Assembly (NCBI GenBank): GCA_938002965.1 | Contig: CALKZY010000018.1 | Coordinates: 242,736 to 306,735, forward strand | Origin: an uncultured Acidimicrobiales bacterium | GTDB lineage: Bacteria > Actinomycetota > Acidimicrobiia > Acidimicrobiales > SZUA-35 | Reading direction: 5' to 3' | DNA: 64,000 nucleotides | Part shown: positions 39,125 to 47,085 of the stretch, in pieces | Numbering within the stretch: the stretch's first letter is position 1 | How the letters are laid out: every line of letters begins with the position of its first letter | Notes under the pieces: model-generated | What the model was told of the DNA's origin: nothing | Databases searched by the model: none | The model's input: only the letters and a program-made list of their open reading frames with translations | Translations under genes and position numbers: made by a program

Positions 39125-40420
39125 TTACCTGCCGACACCTCGATACGTGAAACCGCGTCGACGAGGAATAGTCGGATCGAGCAAATTCCGTGCGTCTACG
39201 ATGTTTCTGCCTCTCATAACCTCGGCAAGCTTATCGAAGTCCAACCAGGCAAACTCGTCCCACTCGGTCAGGATCGCCAGAGATGCGGCGCCATCGGCGG
39301 CAGCGTAGGGATCCGACGCAAGCTCAATCTTGAGTTCTGGGTACATCTCGGCCAGTCGGTTTTCACGAGGCAGAACAGCTGGATCGTAGGCCGTCACCGG
39401 GATACCGGCGGCAACCACACGTTTCAACACCTCGATGGATGGTGAGTCTCGGAGATCGTCGGTGCCGGCCTTAAAGGTAAGTCCGAGTACGGCTACGTGA
39501 CTGCCGCTCAGGGCCGGATCGACTGAGTCGATAAGTTTCTGTGCTGTCCTATCGAACTGGTCTTGATTGACGCGGAGTACCTCATCGAGGAAGTGGAAGT
39601 CATAGCCTGCGTCTTCGGCGATGCGAGCCAAGGCCTTGGTGTCTTTGGGGAAGCAACTGCCGCCCCAGCCAGGACCGGGGCGAAGAAACTCGCGTCCGAT
39701 TCGGGTGTCGTAGCCCATGCCCAACACAACGTCGTTGACGTCAGCACCTACCTTCTCACACAGCGTGGCGATGGCATTGACAAATGAGAGCTTCGAGGCC
39801 AGGAAGGCGTTTGATGCGTACTTAATGGTCTCGGCCGAAACTGGATCGGTGACCATGATGGGAGCAGCGATCCGCGAGTAAAGGGCTGCGACTCGAATGG
39901 CCGCCTCCTGATCTCGAGAGCCGATGACAACCCTGTCGGGCTGAAGGAAATCCGAAACAGCCGTTCCCTCTCGGAGAAACTCTGGGTTCGACACGACGGC
40001 CACGTCGGACCGGCCAAGAACCCTGGCTACTACTCGAGTGGAGCCAACCGGCACGGTGGACTTGTTGACCACCACACTCTTGTTGGGCAACACCGATGCG
40101 ATCTCGGCTGCCGCGGCCTCAAGATAGCTGAGGTCGGCGGCTCCATCGGCTCCCTGCGGAGTCGGCACACACAGGTAGTGAAACTCACACTCCTTGGATG
40201 CGTTGGCCGCACCAACAACGAAGCGCAACTTACCTGATCGAATTCCTTCGTCGACCAGACGGTCGAGACCCTTCTCAACGATCGGGACTTCACCGGCCTG
40301 GAGCCGTGCGATCTTCTCGGCATCGACGTCAGCACAGATGACATCGTGACCAAGATGGGAGAAGCATGCCCCGGTTGTCAGGCCCACATACCCGGTTCCA
40401 ATTATTGCTATTGACGCCAT
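39125..40420 (-). CDS. ugd: UDP-glucose 6-dehydrogenase
   Basis: A 431-aa enzyme oxidising UDP-glucose to UDP-glucuronate with two NAD. The N-terminal IIGTGYVGLTTGACFSHLGH is the NAD fold, VNKSTVPVGST and EFLREGTAVSDFLQPDRVV are substrate contacts, and GPGWGGSCFPKDTKAL holds the catalytic Cys. A strong GAGGAGGAG precedes the ATG. It leads a ugd-uxs pair that can make UDP-GlcA and UDP-Xyl for the glycosyltransferases downstream. Confidence 0.96.
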   Translation of the reverse strand: MASIAIIGTGYVGLTTGACFSHLGHDVICADVDAEKIARLQAGEVPIVEKGLDRLVDEGIRSGKLRFVVGAANASKECEFHYLCVPTPQGADGAADLSYLEAAAAEIASVLPNKSVVVNKSTVPVGSTRVVARVLGRSDVAVVSNPEFLREGTAVSDFLQPDRVVIGSRDQEAAIRVAALYSRIAAPIMVTDPVSAETIKYASNAFLASKLSFVNAIATLCEKVGADVNDVVLGMGYDTRIGREFLRPGPGWGGSCFPKDTKALARIAEDAGYDFHFLDEVLRVNQDQFDRTAQKLIDSVDPALSGSHVAVLGLTFKAGTDDLRDSPSIEVLKRVVAAGIPVTAYDPAVLPRENRLAEMYPELKIELASDPYAAADGAASLAILTEWDEFAWLDFDKLAEVMRGRNIVDARNLLDPTIPRRRGFTYRGVGR

Positions 40421-40520
40421 TTCTCCTCCTCGGCTATGGCTGCAACCTTTAGGCTCGTATCGCCCATTTCTACTTGTTCAAGGTTGCTGGACCATCGAGC
40501 ACCTGCCGGCCTGTTCATTC

Positions 40521-42215
40521 TCAGCAACTCAGGGCCTGCCCGTTGGACTCATCCGATTCTACAGTGGCTGCGCTTTGGACCGGCTCATTCGGGCCTTTAG
40601 GAGTTGCTATAGATGATTCGGGTCCGGCGGCCTCCGACTGAGGCGAATCACCCGACCCAGCGACCACATTTCCACTGTTTGAGTTGTTCCCGGAAGCAGA
40701 CGCCGTTCCAGTGGCACTAGTGGCTGGGTTGCTTTGCTCGCCGGCCAATGCGCTGTCTTCAAGATTAATGACTACTTCGACCGAGCGAGGATGTAGGCGC
40801 TCGGCCCCACCTTTCACGACGAACGGCTTACTGTCGAAGGGCGTAACCACCTGCTCCAGGGCCATGACTACCTGCGTTGAAGATGATGCACCGTTAGGGC
40901 CGTGGACGATTCGCTTGCCGTTGGCCACGGTAGCTCGACGGTCGTTCACCACGCTGAAACCGGCGTCGTCCAGCGCGGCGGTGATCGATTCAGCGGCCTC
41001 TGCTGTTTCGGCGTGCGGTCGCTCGGGAGTAACGACCGTGACCGACACCGTCGACGGGTCGTCGAACGTTGCCCCTTGAAACAGCGACAAGATGGGCGTC
41101 GATTGGCTTTTCACTTCTCGTAATACCTGGTTGCCATCGATCTCGGCATCCACCACGGGAATGGAGAAACTCTCAAGGTCCTCCGGGTTGAACGAGCGAA
41201 AGGCAAGACCGAGGTCCAGCAGCAACTGCGGCGTCAGCTCATTGTCAATCGCTACGTTCGAGAGCGCAGCATCAAGCAGATCATTGAGCACAAAAGGATT
41301 CCTGGCCCCTTTGTCGATGGCGGCCTGAGCCAACCGACGCAGGAAGTCCTGCTGTCGTCTGATCCGTCCGAAGTCGGAGGTTGGATCGGTCGTCCAGTCA
41401 CCGGATTCGTCTCGGGTCTGGTAATAGCGGGATCGCACGTACGCCAACGCCGTTTGACCATCAAGGGCGTGACAGCCTGCCTCACCTACGAAGAAGCCGG
41501 TTTGGCTTCTTGGAACCGGCTTGGCGGCCACGTTCCAGTCTCGTGCCGGCGATTCGAATGGAACCGTTACCGCCCCCACCGCGTCGACCAAGCCCTGGAA
41601 TCCAGCGAAATCGACATTGACGTAGTGGTGGATCGGCAACCCGAACTCGTCCTCCAGCGTATCGATGAGCGAACCGGGCCCCCCAACGACAAATGCCCGA
41701 TTGATCCGATCGCTGGCGGAGGTCCCGGCGATCGGAACCCACAAGTCACGGGGGAAGGAGAGAAGAGCGACATCACCGGAACGTTCGTCGACATGCGCCA
41801 CGATAATGACGTCACCAAAGCGCTCGCCTTCCCGCCCCGTCTGAACCGGGTCGTCGGGATCCAATCCGGCCGACGAATCAGATCCAACAAGCAAGACGTT
41901 GAGGACTCGTTGGCCGGGTTCGACACCGTCTGGGATCGCCGTCAGGTTTCGATCGAGGGCGACGCGATTGATCGATGCCGTCCGCTGGTAGCTGTAATTC
42001 AGCAGAAAGGCGAGAACAAGACATGCCCCGACGAGTCCCACGTTGACGGCAAGAATACCTCGTTGCGCCCAGCTGCGACCATTGCGTCGTTCACGCTCTG
42101 AGGGCGGAGGTGAACCAATGGCTCCGTAACCGGAATCAGATGGTGCGACCCAGCCGCCGCCGTCGGGTTTTCCGAACGTCGAACGGGAGGAACGGTGAAA
42201 GACCGAGGCGCTCAA
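40521..42215 (-). CDS. LCP-family (LytR-CpsA-Psr) cell-wall glycopolymer ligase
   Basis: 564 aa. A cytoplasmic N-terminus of about 50 residues, one membrane helix (about 53-72), then an LCP domain (about 90-330) with LLVGSDSSAG, FGDVIIVAHVDERSGDVALL, SFPRDLWVPI and DRINRAF. A LytR_C domain follows (about 390-490), with a Ser/Asn/Gly-rich tail. LCP enzymes transfer lipid-linked glycopolymers to peptidoglycan. The start is a TTG at 42215 overlapping the thiamine pyrophosphokinase stop. It sits upstream of ugd/uxs/GT genes and could attach their product. Confidence 0.93.
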   Translation of the reverse strand: MSASVFHRSSRSTFGKPDGGGWVAPSDSGYGAIGSPPPSERERRNGRSWAQRGILAVNVGLVGACLVLAFLLNYSYQRTASINRVALDRNLTAIPDGVEPGQRVLNVLLVGSDSSAGLDPDDPVQTGREGERFGDVIIVAHVDERSGDVALLSFPRDLWVPIAGTSASDRINRAFVVGGPGSLIDTLEDEFGLPIHHYVNVDFAGFQGLVDAVGAVTVPFESPARDWNVAAKPVPRSQTGFFVGEAGCHALDGQTALAYVRSRYYQTRDESGDWTTDPTSDFGRIRRQQDFLRRLAQAAIDKGARNPFVLNDLLDAALSNVAIDNELTPQLLLDLGLAFRSFNPEDLESFSIPVVDAEIDGNQVLREVKSQSTPILSLFQGATFDDPSTVSVTVVTPERPHAETAEAAESITAALDDAGFSVVNDRRATVANGKRIVHGPNGASSSTQVVMALEQVVTPFDSKPFVVKGGAERLHPRSVEVVINLEDSALAGEQSNPATSATGTASASGNNSNSGNVVAGSGDSPQSEAAGPESSIATPKGPNEPVQSAATVESDESNGQALSC

Positions 42216-42967
42216 CCGTGGGCATCCAACTCTCCGCCGTCCAAGGTCCGATCATGGCCGCCAGGCCGATCGTGAACCAGTTCCTGTAGGACGATCGCCG
42301 TGCCGGATCCAACTGACACCGTGGCGGTTGCGTCGGCAAACACGTTGCTGACGCCACGAGCAGTGCCTGCCGATAGGCACTCATCGTTCAGGGGGTAGAC
42401 CAACCCTGAAGTGAAAATGGCTCTCGCCGAGCCTCCCATTGGATGAATCGAAACACGATCTCCGGGGCGACCCGACAACTCAACGCTTGATTCGGTCCGC
42501 GTCCCGCCAACAACCGACATCACTGAATCATCCAGAAGCGCACGGACGGCAAACGACTTCGTTCTGTGCCCGGCGATTACCTGGAGGTTGGCCAACACAT
42601 GATCGGTGCGATCACCGGAGATTGCGAGGAACGCCAGGAGCGTCTCGCCTTCGTCCGAACCGGTCCGAGCCACGGCAGCGGCCTTGTCGATGCCAAGTTC
42701 AAGGTCGGTTTTGTCCTTCTCGGCTGGGTGCTCATCGATTGCCACCAAGTTCTGCTCAATCCATTGGCGCCCCTGATCGGAAACCGAATCCATGTCACCG
42801 ACAGCAGAATCGACGCTCAGACCCAGGGCGCGAGCGTGGTCAATACCGGAATCGACGCCAACGATGTGGCGGACAGGGGGAAGGGAACTAAGGAAGAGTT
42901 GCACGGCGGTGGGTTCGGGCCGGGCTCCCCCGGCAACCACAACGATGGTACCAACCACGGCGCTCAC
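42212..42967 (-). CDS. Thiamine pyrophosphokinase
   Basis: About 251 aa from GTG 42967 (a TTG at 43021 would add 18 residues and overlap the upstream gene). The N-terminal VVVAGGARPE, VDSGIDHARALGL, AVGDMDSVS, PAEKDKTDLELGIDKA and GDRTDHVLANLQ are the catalytic segments of ThiN-type kinases, which convert thiamine to thiamine diphosphate using ATP. The lack of a clear ribosome site leaves the start open. It is overlapped by the LCP gene and follows a lipoprotein gene. Confidence 0.9.
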   Translation of the reverse strand: MSAVVGTIVVVAGGARPEPTAVQLFLSSLPPVRHIVGVDSGIDHARALGLSVDSAVGDMDSVSDQGRQWIEQNLVAIDEHPAEKDKTDLELGIDKAAAVARTGSDEGETLLAFLAISGDRTDHVLANLQVIAGHRTKSFAVRALLDDSVMSVVGGTRTESSVELSGRPGDRVSIHPMGGSARAIFTSGLVYPLNDECLSAGTARGVSNVFADATATVSVGSGTAIVLQELVHDRPGGHDRTLDGGELDAHG

Positions 42968-42980
42968 CGACGTGGAACCG

Positions 42981-43571
42981 TCAGCGGGCCGCGCCGCGCA
43001 TCGATCCTTCGAGCGACTCAAGCGTCACGTCGAACAGCGAGCACACGTAGCCGCGGTCGCCGTCTCCCCAGCTGTCCTGAGAGGGATAGATGTAGGCGAT
43101 GTCCAATTCCGACTCGGCATAGCTGCTACCGACGTAGGTCTCGAACACGGCGATGCATTGTTCGGCGACAAGGTCTGCCGTCACTTGATCACCGGGGTAG
43201 TCGTCTTCCGGCAGCGCACCGAGATAGAAGACCTCTTGGTCGTGCGCCTCATCGCAAGGAACGGCCTGAACGGCTTCAACCGATGTCGACGACACCACAT
43301 CAGACCCCTGATCGAAGCAGTCTCCGAGTCGTAGGCGATTAATGCCCACCTCGCCAACTCCGACCAGCGAGCCTTCGTCGTCTCGCGGTGCTTCGTCAGC
43401 ATTGGTCGACGAACACCCGATCAGCATCAACGCGGCCGCAAGACTCAAAACCAGGGTTACCGCAAGGCGATGGCGACCGCCGTCATTGCGGCGAAACAAG
43501 TTAGATAGACGTTGGGAAAGAAGCAGCTGAATCATCAAAATCAACAAGCGAAGGGGCAGTTGGATAGGCAT
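42981..43571 (-). CDS. Septum-formation-family lipoprotein
   Basis: 196 aa. A hydrophobic segment ends in the lipobox LMLIGCSS (about residues 47-54), giving a likely lipidated Cys at about 52. The mature part contains GDCFDQG and PCDEAHDQEVFY, which fits the actinobacterial Septum_form/DUF-type domain with paired cysteines. The N-terminal 30 residues before the signal are unusually long, so the true start may be internal. The function is unknown. It lies 130 bp downstream of the YceH-like gene. Confidence 0.75.
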   Translation of the reverse strand: MPIQLPLRLLILMIQLLLSQRLSNLFRRNDGGRHRLAVTLVLSLAAALMLIGCSSTNADEAPRDDEGSLVGVGEVGINRLRLGDCFDQGSDVVSSTSVEAVQAVPCDEAHDQEVFYLGALPEDDYPGDQVTADLVAEQCIAVFETYVGSSYAESELDIAYIYPSQDSWGDGDRGYVCSLFDVTLESLEGSMRGAAR

Positions 43572-43621
43572 CTTTACCCACCCGACGCCCCAGCGCCCCT
43601 AGCGGTGCCTAGAAGCATAGA

Positions 43622-43667
43622 TTGCCGAAGCCAAAGCCCGTGCTCGGGACCGGAAAACTTTCGGCAA
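43622..43667 (-). terminator. Stem-loop after YceH-like gene
   Basis: Arms TTGCCGAA (43622-43629) and TTCGGCAA (43660-43667) pair perfectly over 8 bp. The loop contains a second hairpin CCCG-TGCT-CGGG (43637-43648). It lies 35 bp past the YceH-like stop and 51 bp before the lipoprotein start. There is no T-tract; a terminator or leader element is plausible. Confidence 0.4.
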
Positions 43668-43701
43668 AGACCCCAACAACCGACCCCTCCGAACCACCGA
43701 C

Positions 43702-44448
43702 CTAGTCGGCGGGATCTGGCTGCCTACGCAGCTTGGCCAAAGCATCCTCAAGTTCGGCAACCCTTCGCTCGAGTCGATCGACCGCCTGTGACAAGGAGGT
43801 AACCGTGGGTTCCTCCGACGGTCCCCCGTCAAGTATCGGTCGATCCAATGCGGTGTGAGACTGAGCGCTCGTGGCCTCAGGTGCAACGTCGACGGATACG
43901 TGATCTGATGCATCAACCTGTCGGGGCGGTCCAGATTGCCCGTCAGACAGTTCATCGGCCGTCGGGCCGACTAATTGCACCCAACGGTCCTGACTCTGGC
44001 CTGGTCTCGTTCCAATGTTTCGAACCAGCGGTATCTCCATGACAGCCATCGACTCGAGCTCGTCGACGACTTCACCGAAGGACTCGAAACCGACGTATCG
44101 CTCTGTCCTGGTCTTCAACTCCCCTGGAGACTGAGGGCCCCGAAGGCCGAGGACCGCCAGCAGGGCAAGTTGGCTGTCGTTGATCGGCAGCTTCTCAGCC
44201 ACTACGTGCTTGTGCTTGTTTGTCCGACTGCCGGTCATCCGCACCGTGCGAGCCCACCCAGTAGTACGCAGACTCTGCATGACGCCGTCCACCTCAGAAG
44301 TCGAGTAAGCCACAACCGGGTCACGGCTGGTTCGCTGGTTGCAGCCTGTCACCAAAGCATTCGTGGTGAGCGGATATTGCTCCGGCGTGGTGAACGACTT
44401 CTCAACGAGCACACAGAGCACCCGAAGTTCCTCTGCGGTCAGGTCCAT
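43702..44448 (-). CDS. YceH-like protein (DUF480)
   Basis: A 248-aa protein of the DUF480/YceH family, two tandem winged-helix domains predicted to bind DNA or proteins. MDLTAEELRVLCVLVEKSFTT, NALVTGCNQRTSRDPV and RGPQSPGELKTRTERY are characteristic. I choose ATG 44448 as the family N-terminus; the frame is open 51 codons upstream but unlike the family. The C-terminus ends in a coiled-coil-like stretch (VDRLERRVAELEDALAKLRR). The biological role of the family is unknown. Confidence 0.9.
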   Translation of the reverse strand: MDLTAEELRVLCVLVEKSFTTPEQYPLTTNALVTGCNQRTSRDPVVAYSTSEVDGVMQSLRTTGWARTVRMTGSRTNKHKHVVAEKLPINDSQLALLAVLGLRGPQSPGELKTRTERYVGFESFGEVVDELESMAVMEIPLVRNIGTRPGQSQDRWVQLVGPTADELSDGQSGPPRQVDASDHVSVDVAPEATSAQSHTALDRPILDGGPSEEPTVTSLSQAVDRLERRVAELEDALAKLRRQPDPAD

Positions 44449-44534
44449 GGGCGTATCGTATCCTGCCGACCATGCAGGCTTCGTGGTGGACGAGATTGAG
44501 TGGGCGACCGCAGCTACAGCCGCCCGGCGGGCAG

Positions 44535-44651
44535 CTAGTCGACAGCCGGATAGATAGAAGGCGGTGGCCCTGGAGTTCCCGGGCCCTCGCAGTACCAGCA
44601 CCGGGAGTCAATCGTTCCGGTCCACGCGACCTCGCACGGACCGCAGTTCAT
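44535..44651 (-). CDS. Possible small zinc-binding protein (two CxxC motifs)
   Basis: A 38-residue open frame, MNCGPCEVAWTGTIDSRCWY..., with CGPC and CWYC 15 residues apart, a rubredoxin/zinc-ribbon-like spacing, and a Pro-rich tail. Codons look GC3-biased like real genes here. The frame could extend upstream to 44738 (67 aa). It has no visible ribosome site and lies 86 bp before the YceH-like start. I do not recognise a family; it may still be a chance frame. Confidence 0.42.
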   Translation of the reverse strand: MNCGPCEVAWTGTIDSRCWYCEGPGTPGPPPSIYPAVD

Positions 44652-44876
44652 GCGTAGGCCAACACGCCGATAACGAAGCAGGCTCGGTACACCTACGGCG
44701 GATCCGGCGTTGTCTGATTGGGTCGCGCTACGTTCCACGTTCGATCTATCGACCGGGAAACGTCTCTACATAAGGACTACCTCGATAGACATTCCTTATA
44801 GACGGCCTCGACTGCCGGCAATGCCAGTAGCAATGAGTTCGTCACCGTTCCACTGGCATTACCAACAGCACGACGT
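44652..44876. other. Gap between DUF4332 gene and small zinc ORF
   Basis: This stretch holds no other coding frame that I can support. Its main element is the 9-bp inverted repeat at 44820-44860. The remaining sequence may hold the promoter of the small ORF and the YceH-like gene on the minus strand. Confidence 0.4.
44820..44860 (-). terminator. 9-bp inverted repeat downstream of DUF4332 gene
   Basis: AATGCCAGT (44820-44828) and ACTGGCATT (44852-44860) are perfect complements separated by 23 nt. The repeat begins 16 bp past the stop of the DUF4332-like gene on the minus strand. The long loop and lack of a T-tract make a terminator only plausible; a protein-binding site is the alternative. 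Confidence 0.4.
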
Positions 44877-45296
44877 TCAGTGACTTACCGCAGGCTTGAG
44901 CTCTTTGGCGTGAGCCACCCAGCGCTGGACCTCTGAAACCGAAGGCGGGCGGCGGACGATGCTGCGGCCTTTGGCCACGGCGGCGTCGTTCACCTCCTTC
45001 ATTTTCGCAGCCAGATTCTCAGGCTTGCGGTTACGTAGTTCCTTGACGGTGTCGACTCCAGCGGCTTCCAGAAGATCGCTGTATTGGGTCGAGACGCCCT
45101 TGATCCGCATGAGATCGGCACGGTTCACCCATTCCAATATCTGTGACTCGGCGATACCCGTCGTTGAAGCCAGCTCCTTTCGACCCGGCTTCGCTCCACC
45201 GGCCTTCAGGAGGCCGTCAGTGGACCGGATTCCAGCTTTCCGCAATTTCTTGCCGTTCGCCGGTCCGATCCCTTCGATGCTTTCGATTGAGGCCAT
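44877..45296 (-). CDS. DUF4332 helix-hairpin-helix protein
   Basis: 139 aa containing two helix-hairpin-helix blocks: IEGIGPANGKKLRKAGI (about 6-22) and IKGVSTQYSDLLEAAGVDTV (about 64-83), followed by LRNRKPENLAAKM. This is the DUF4332 architecture, resembling DNA-binding HhH domains of polymerases. AAGGGAG lies 8 nt before the ATG. The protein probably binds nucleic acid, with unknown function. It is divergent from the acidic membrane protein gene across 330 bp. Confidence 0.88.
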   Translation of the reverse strand: MASIESIEGIGPANGKKLRKAGIRSTDGLLKAGGAKPGRKELASTTGIAESQILEWVNRADLMRIKGVSTQYSDLLEAAGVDTVKELRNRKPENLAAKMKEVNDAAVAKGRSIVRRPPSVSEVQRWVAHAKELKPAVSH

Positions 45297-45626
45297 ATCA
45301 ACTACTCCCTTTCAATGAGGCCAGTCGCGGCGACAAACACCGATTGTGTTTTGTCACCCCGTAGACGACTTCGACCATAGACCAAAGGTCGCGACACGAT
45401 CGGCGACCGTCCGCTAAAGAAGCAGTGTGCTTGATTCGACAACCAACAGTTCTTAAGCTGAATAGACGCTGAGCCTGAAAGACCAACACTGGTAATTCTT
45501 CATGTCTACTGCATGAAAAAGCCTCCTTATGGAGCACCGGGCGCCGCATCGCCCTAGGCTCGCAAGCGGGGTCCAGGACATGGAACTTGGCTCGGGGAGC
45601 AACCAACATGAACGGGAGACTGTTCG
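45297..45626. promoter_or_regulatory. 330-bp divergent gap between DUF4332 and acidic protein genes
   Basis: No coding frame is convincing. It contains two stem-loops: GACAAACAC/GTGTTT-T-GTC (45332-45355, 9 bp with one bulged T) and GGTCGC/GCGACC (45387-45408, 6 bp). The first is close enough to the DUF4332 start to lie in its leader. A GGGAG 8 nt before 45627 serves the acidic gene. Promoters for both genes must lie here. Confidence 0.4.
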
Positions 45627-47072
45627 ATGAGCGACAAAGGATCTGGTGACGAGATCATGGGTGAAAACGCCACCAACGGCGAAAAGAACGGAATCCAGCG
45701 AGCTGCAGATCGGGCCAGAGAGCTTCGAGAGAAGGCAAAGTCTTCAGCTTCGGATGCTGACGAGCAACTCGACTCGGTGGCCGACGACGTGGACTCCCAC
45801 ATCGACGACGTCGACGTGCCCGACCCGAAGGGCTCCGACGATGCCGATGGCATCGCTGAAGCAGCAGCCGACAAAGTTGCCGATGTTACCGGCAACGTGG
45901 TCGACGCGGCCAAGGGCGCTCTAGGCAAACTTGGTGGCGGAGCAGCGGCCGGTGCTGCCGCCGTCGGAGCAACCGTCGCCAACTCTGACGACAGTGACGA
46001 TTCCGATGACTCAGACTCTGATGACTCAGCCGCGGGTGATACTGATAACGGAGACGTTGAGGGTGACATCGACCATGATTCGATTGATGCCGACAGCGGC
46101 GAGGATCTCGACCTCACAGACTCTGATGGCGAAGACCTCGGAGACAAGGCCGACGACTTGGCTGATGATGCTGCCGACGCGGTAGGCGATGGCGCCGAAG
46201 CCGTCGCCGGTCGTAGCGCTGCTAGCAAGCTGGGCAAAGCTGGCTCTGCTGCCGTTGCCGGTGTAGCCGGCGCCGGCGCCTTGGCCGCAGGCGCCCTTAG
46301 TGGCGGCGATGATGATGATGACGACGACGACAGCATTCTCGAAGCAGCACGGGAGACCAACGAACTTACCGACGGCCCCGAGAGACTTGCATCGTCTTCG
46401 TCGAAGGTGACAAAGTCCAGCCTGGTGACCCGCGGCCCGATCGCGTCAACCTCTGCGGCGACCACAACTGCCATCGTTGACAATGAAGAAGACGACATTC
46501 CTGGGGGCATTGGACGTGTCCTGTGGTGGATCATCGGCATTGTCGCCGCTCTCCTGCTGCTCGCTCTCATCGCCTCTCAATGCGGCGATGACTCAGAGAC
46601 TTCCAGTGAAGATGTAGCGGCGCCAACCGCTGAGGAGGGTGACGACAGTGTCGCCGGGGCCGAGGCAGAGACTGAGGAAGACGAGACCGACGCTGAAGAA
46701 GAGCCGGTCGAGGAAGAGCCTGCCGAGGAAGAACCCGTCGAAGAAGAGCCAGCTGACGAAGCCGTCACCGAGGAACAGGTGTTGGCCGCTTTGGCTGCAA
46801 CTGGAATCGTCGGGGCCGAAGCCGCCTTTGATGGCGCCACCGCCATCTTGACCGGCGAAGTTGCGTCCGAAGACGAAGCTGTCGCAGCCGCTGACGCCCT
46901 TTCCGAGCTAGGAATCGACGTCGACAATCAGCTTGTCGTAGCAGCCGCCGATGCAGCTGATGACGACGACGACACCGCAGATGACACTGCAGATGACACT
47001 GCAGATGCCGACGAAGACGACGAGACGCCAGCCGCTGAGGCAACGGAGTCCGACCCCGACTTCACCGGCTAG
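45627..47072 (+). CDS. Highly acidic single-pass membrane protein with BON-like C-terminal domain
   Basis: 481 aa. The N-terminal 280 residues are Asp/Ser/Ala-rich with runs of Asp (for example at about residues 229-236) and Ala/Gly hydrophobic patches. One clear membrane helix, RVLWWIIGIVAALLLLALIA, lies at about residues 296-315. Then come EEEPV/EEEPA repeats and a domain (about 385-445) resembling BON/OmpA-associated modules: AAFDGATAILTGEVASEDEA and LSELGIDVDNQLVV. It ends in an Asp/Thr-rich tail. The function is unknown; surface or periplasmic adhesion is a guess. The L,D-transpeptidase gene follows after 13 bp. Confidence 0.78.
   Translation: MSDKGSGDEIMGENATNGEKNGIQRAADRARELREKAKSSASDADEQLDSVADDVDSHIDDVDVPDPKGSDDADGIAEAAADKVADVTGNVVDAAKGALGKLGGGAAAGAAAVGATVANSDDSDDSDDSDSDDSAAGDTDNGDVEGDIDHDSIDADSGEDLDLTDSDGEDLGDKADDLADDAADAVGDGAEAVAGRSAASKLGKAGSAAVAGVAGAGALAAGALSGGDDDDDDDDSILEAARETNELTDGPERLASSSSKVTKSSLVTRGPIASTSAATTTAIVDNEEDDIPGGIGRVLWWIIGIVAALLLLALIASQCGDDSETSSEDVAAPTAEEGDDSVAGAEAETEEDETDAEEEPVEEEPAEEEPVEEEPADEAVTEEQVLAALAATGIVGAEAAFDGATAILTGEVASEDEAVAAADALSELGIDVDNQLVVAAADAADDDDDTADDTADDTADADEDDETPAAEATESDPDFTG
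46695..46754 (+). repeat. Four 15-bp units encoding EEEP(V/A)
   Basis: In-frame imperfect repeat within the acidic protein gene: units GAAGAAGAGCCGGTC, GAGGAAGAGCCTGCC, GAGGAAGAACCCGTC and GAAGAAGAGCCAGCT. It adds negative charge and extended structure between the membrane helix and the BON-like domain. Confidence 0.7.
46971..47006 (+). repeat. Three 12-bp tandem units (DTAD)
   Basis: Units GACACCGCAGAT, GACACTGCAGAT and GACACTGCAGAT are near-identical and in frame, encoding DTAD three times in the C-terminal tail of the acidic protein. Copy number could vary by slippage. Confidence 0.7.
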
Positions 47073-47085
47073 CAAAACCTTCGAT

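Noticed and set aside
45554..46570. 338-codon Ser/Ala-rich minus-strand frame
   Set aside because: It mirrors the Asp/Ala codon runs of the acidic protein gene. It has no start signal, and the plus-strand frame has a ribosome site and a membrane helix.
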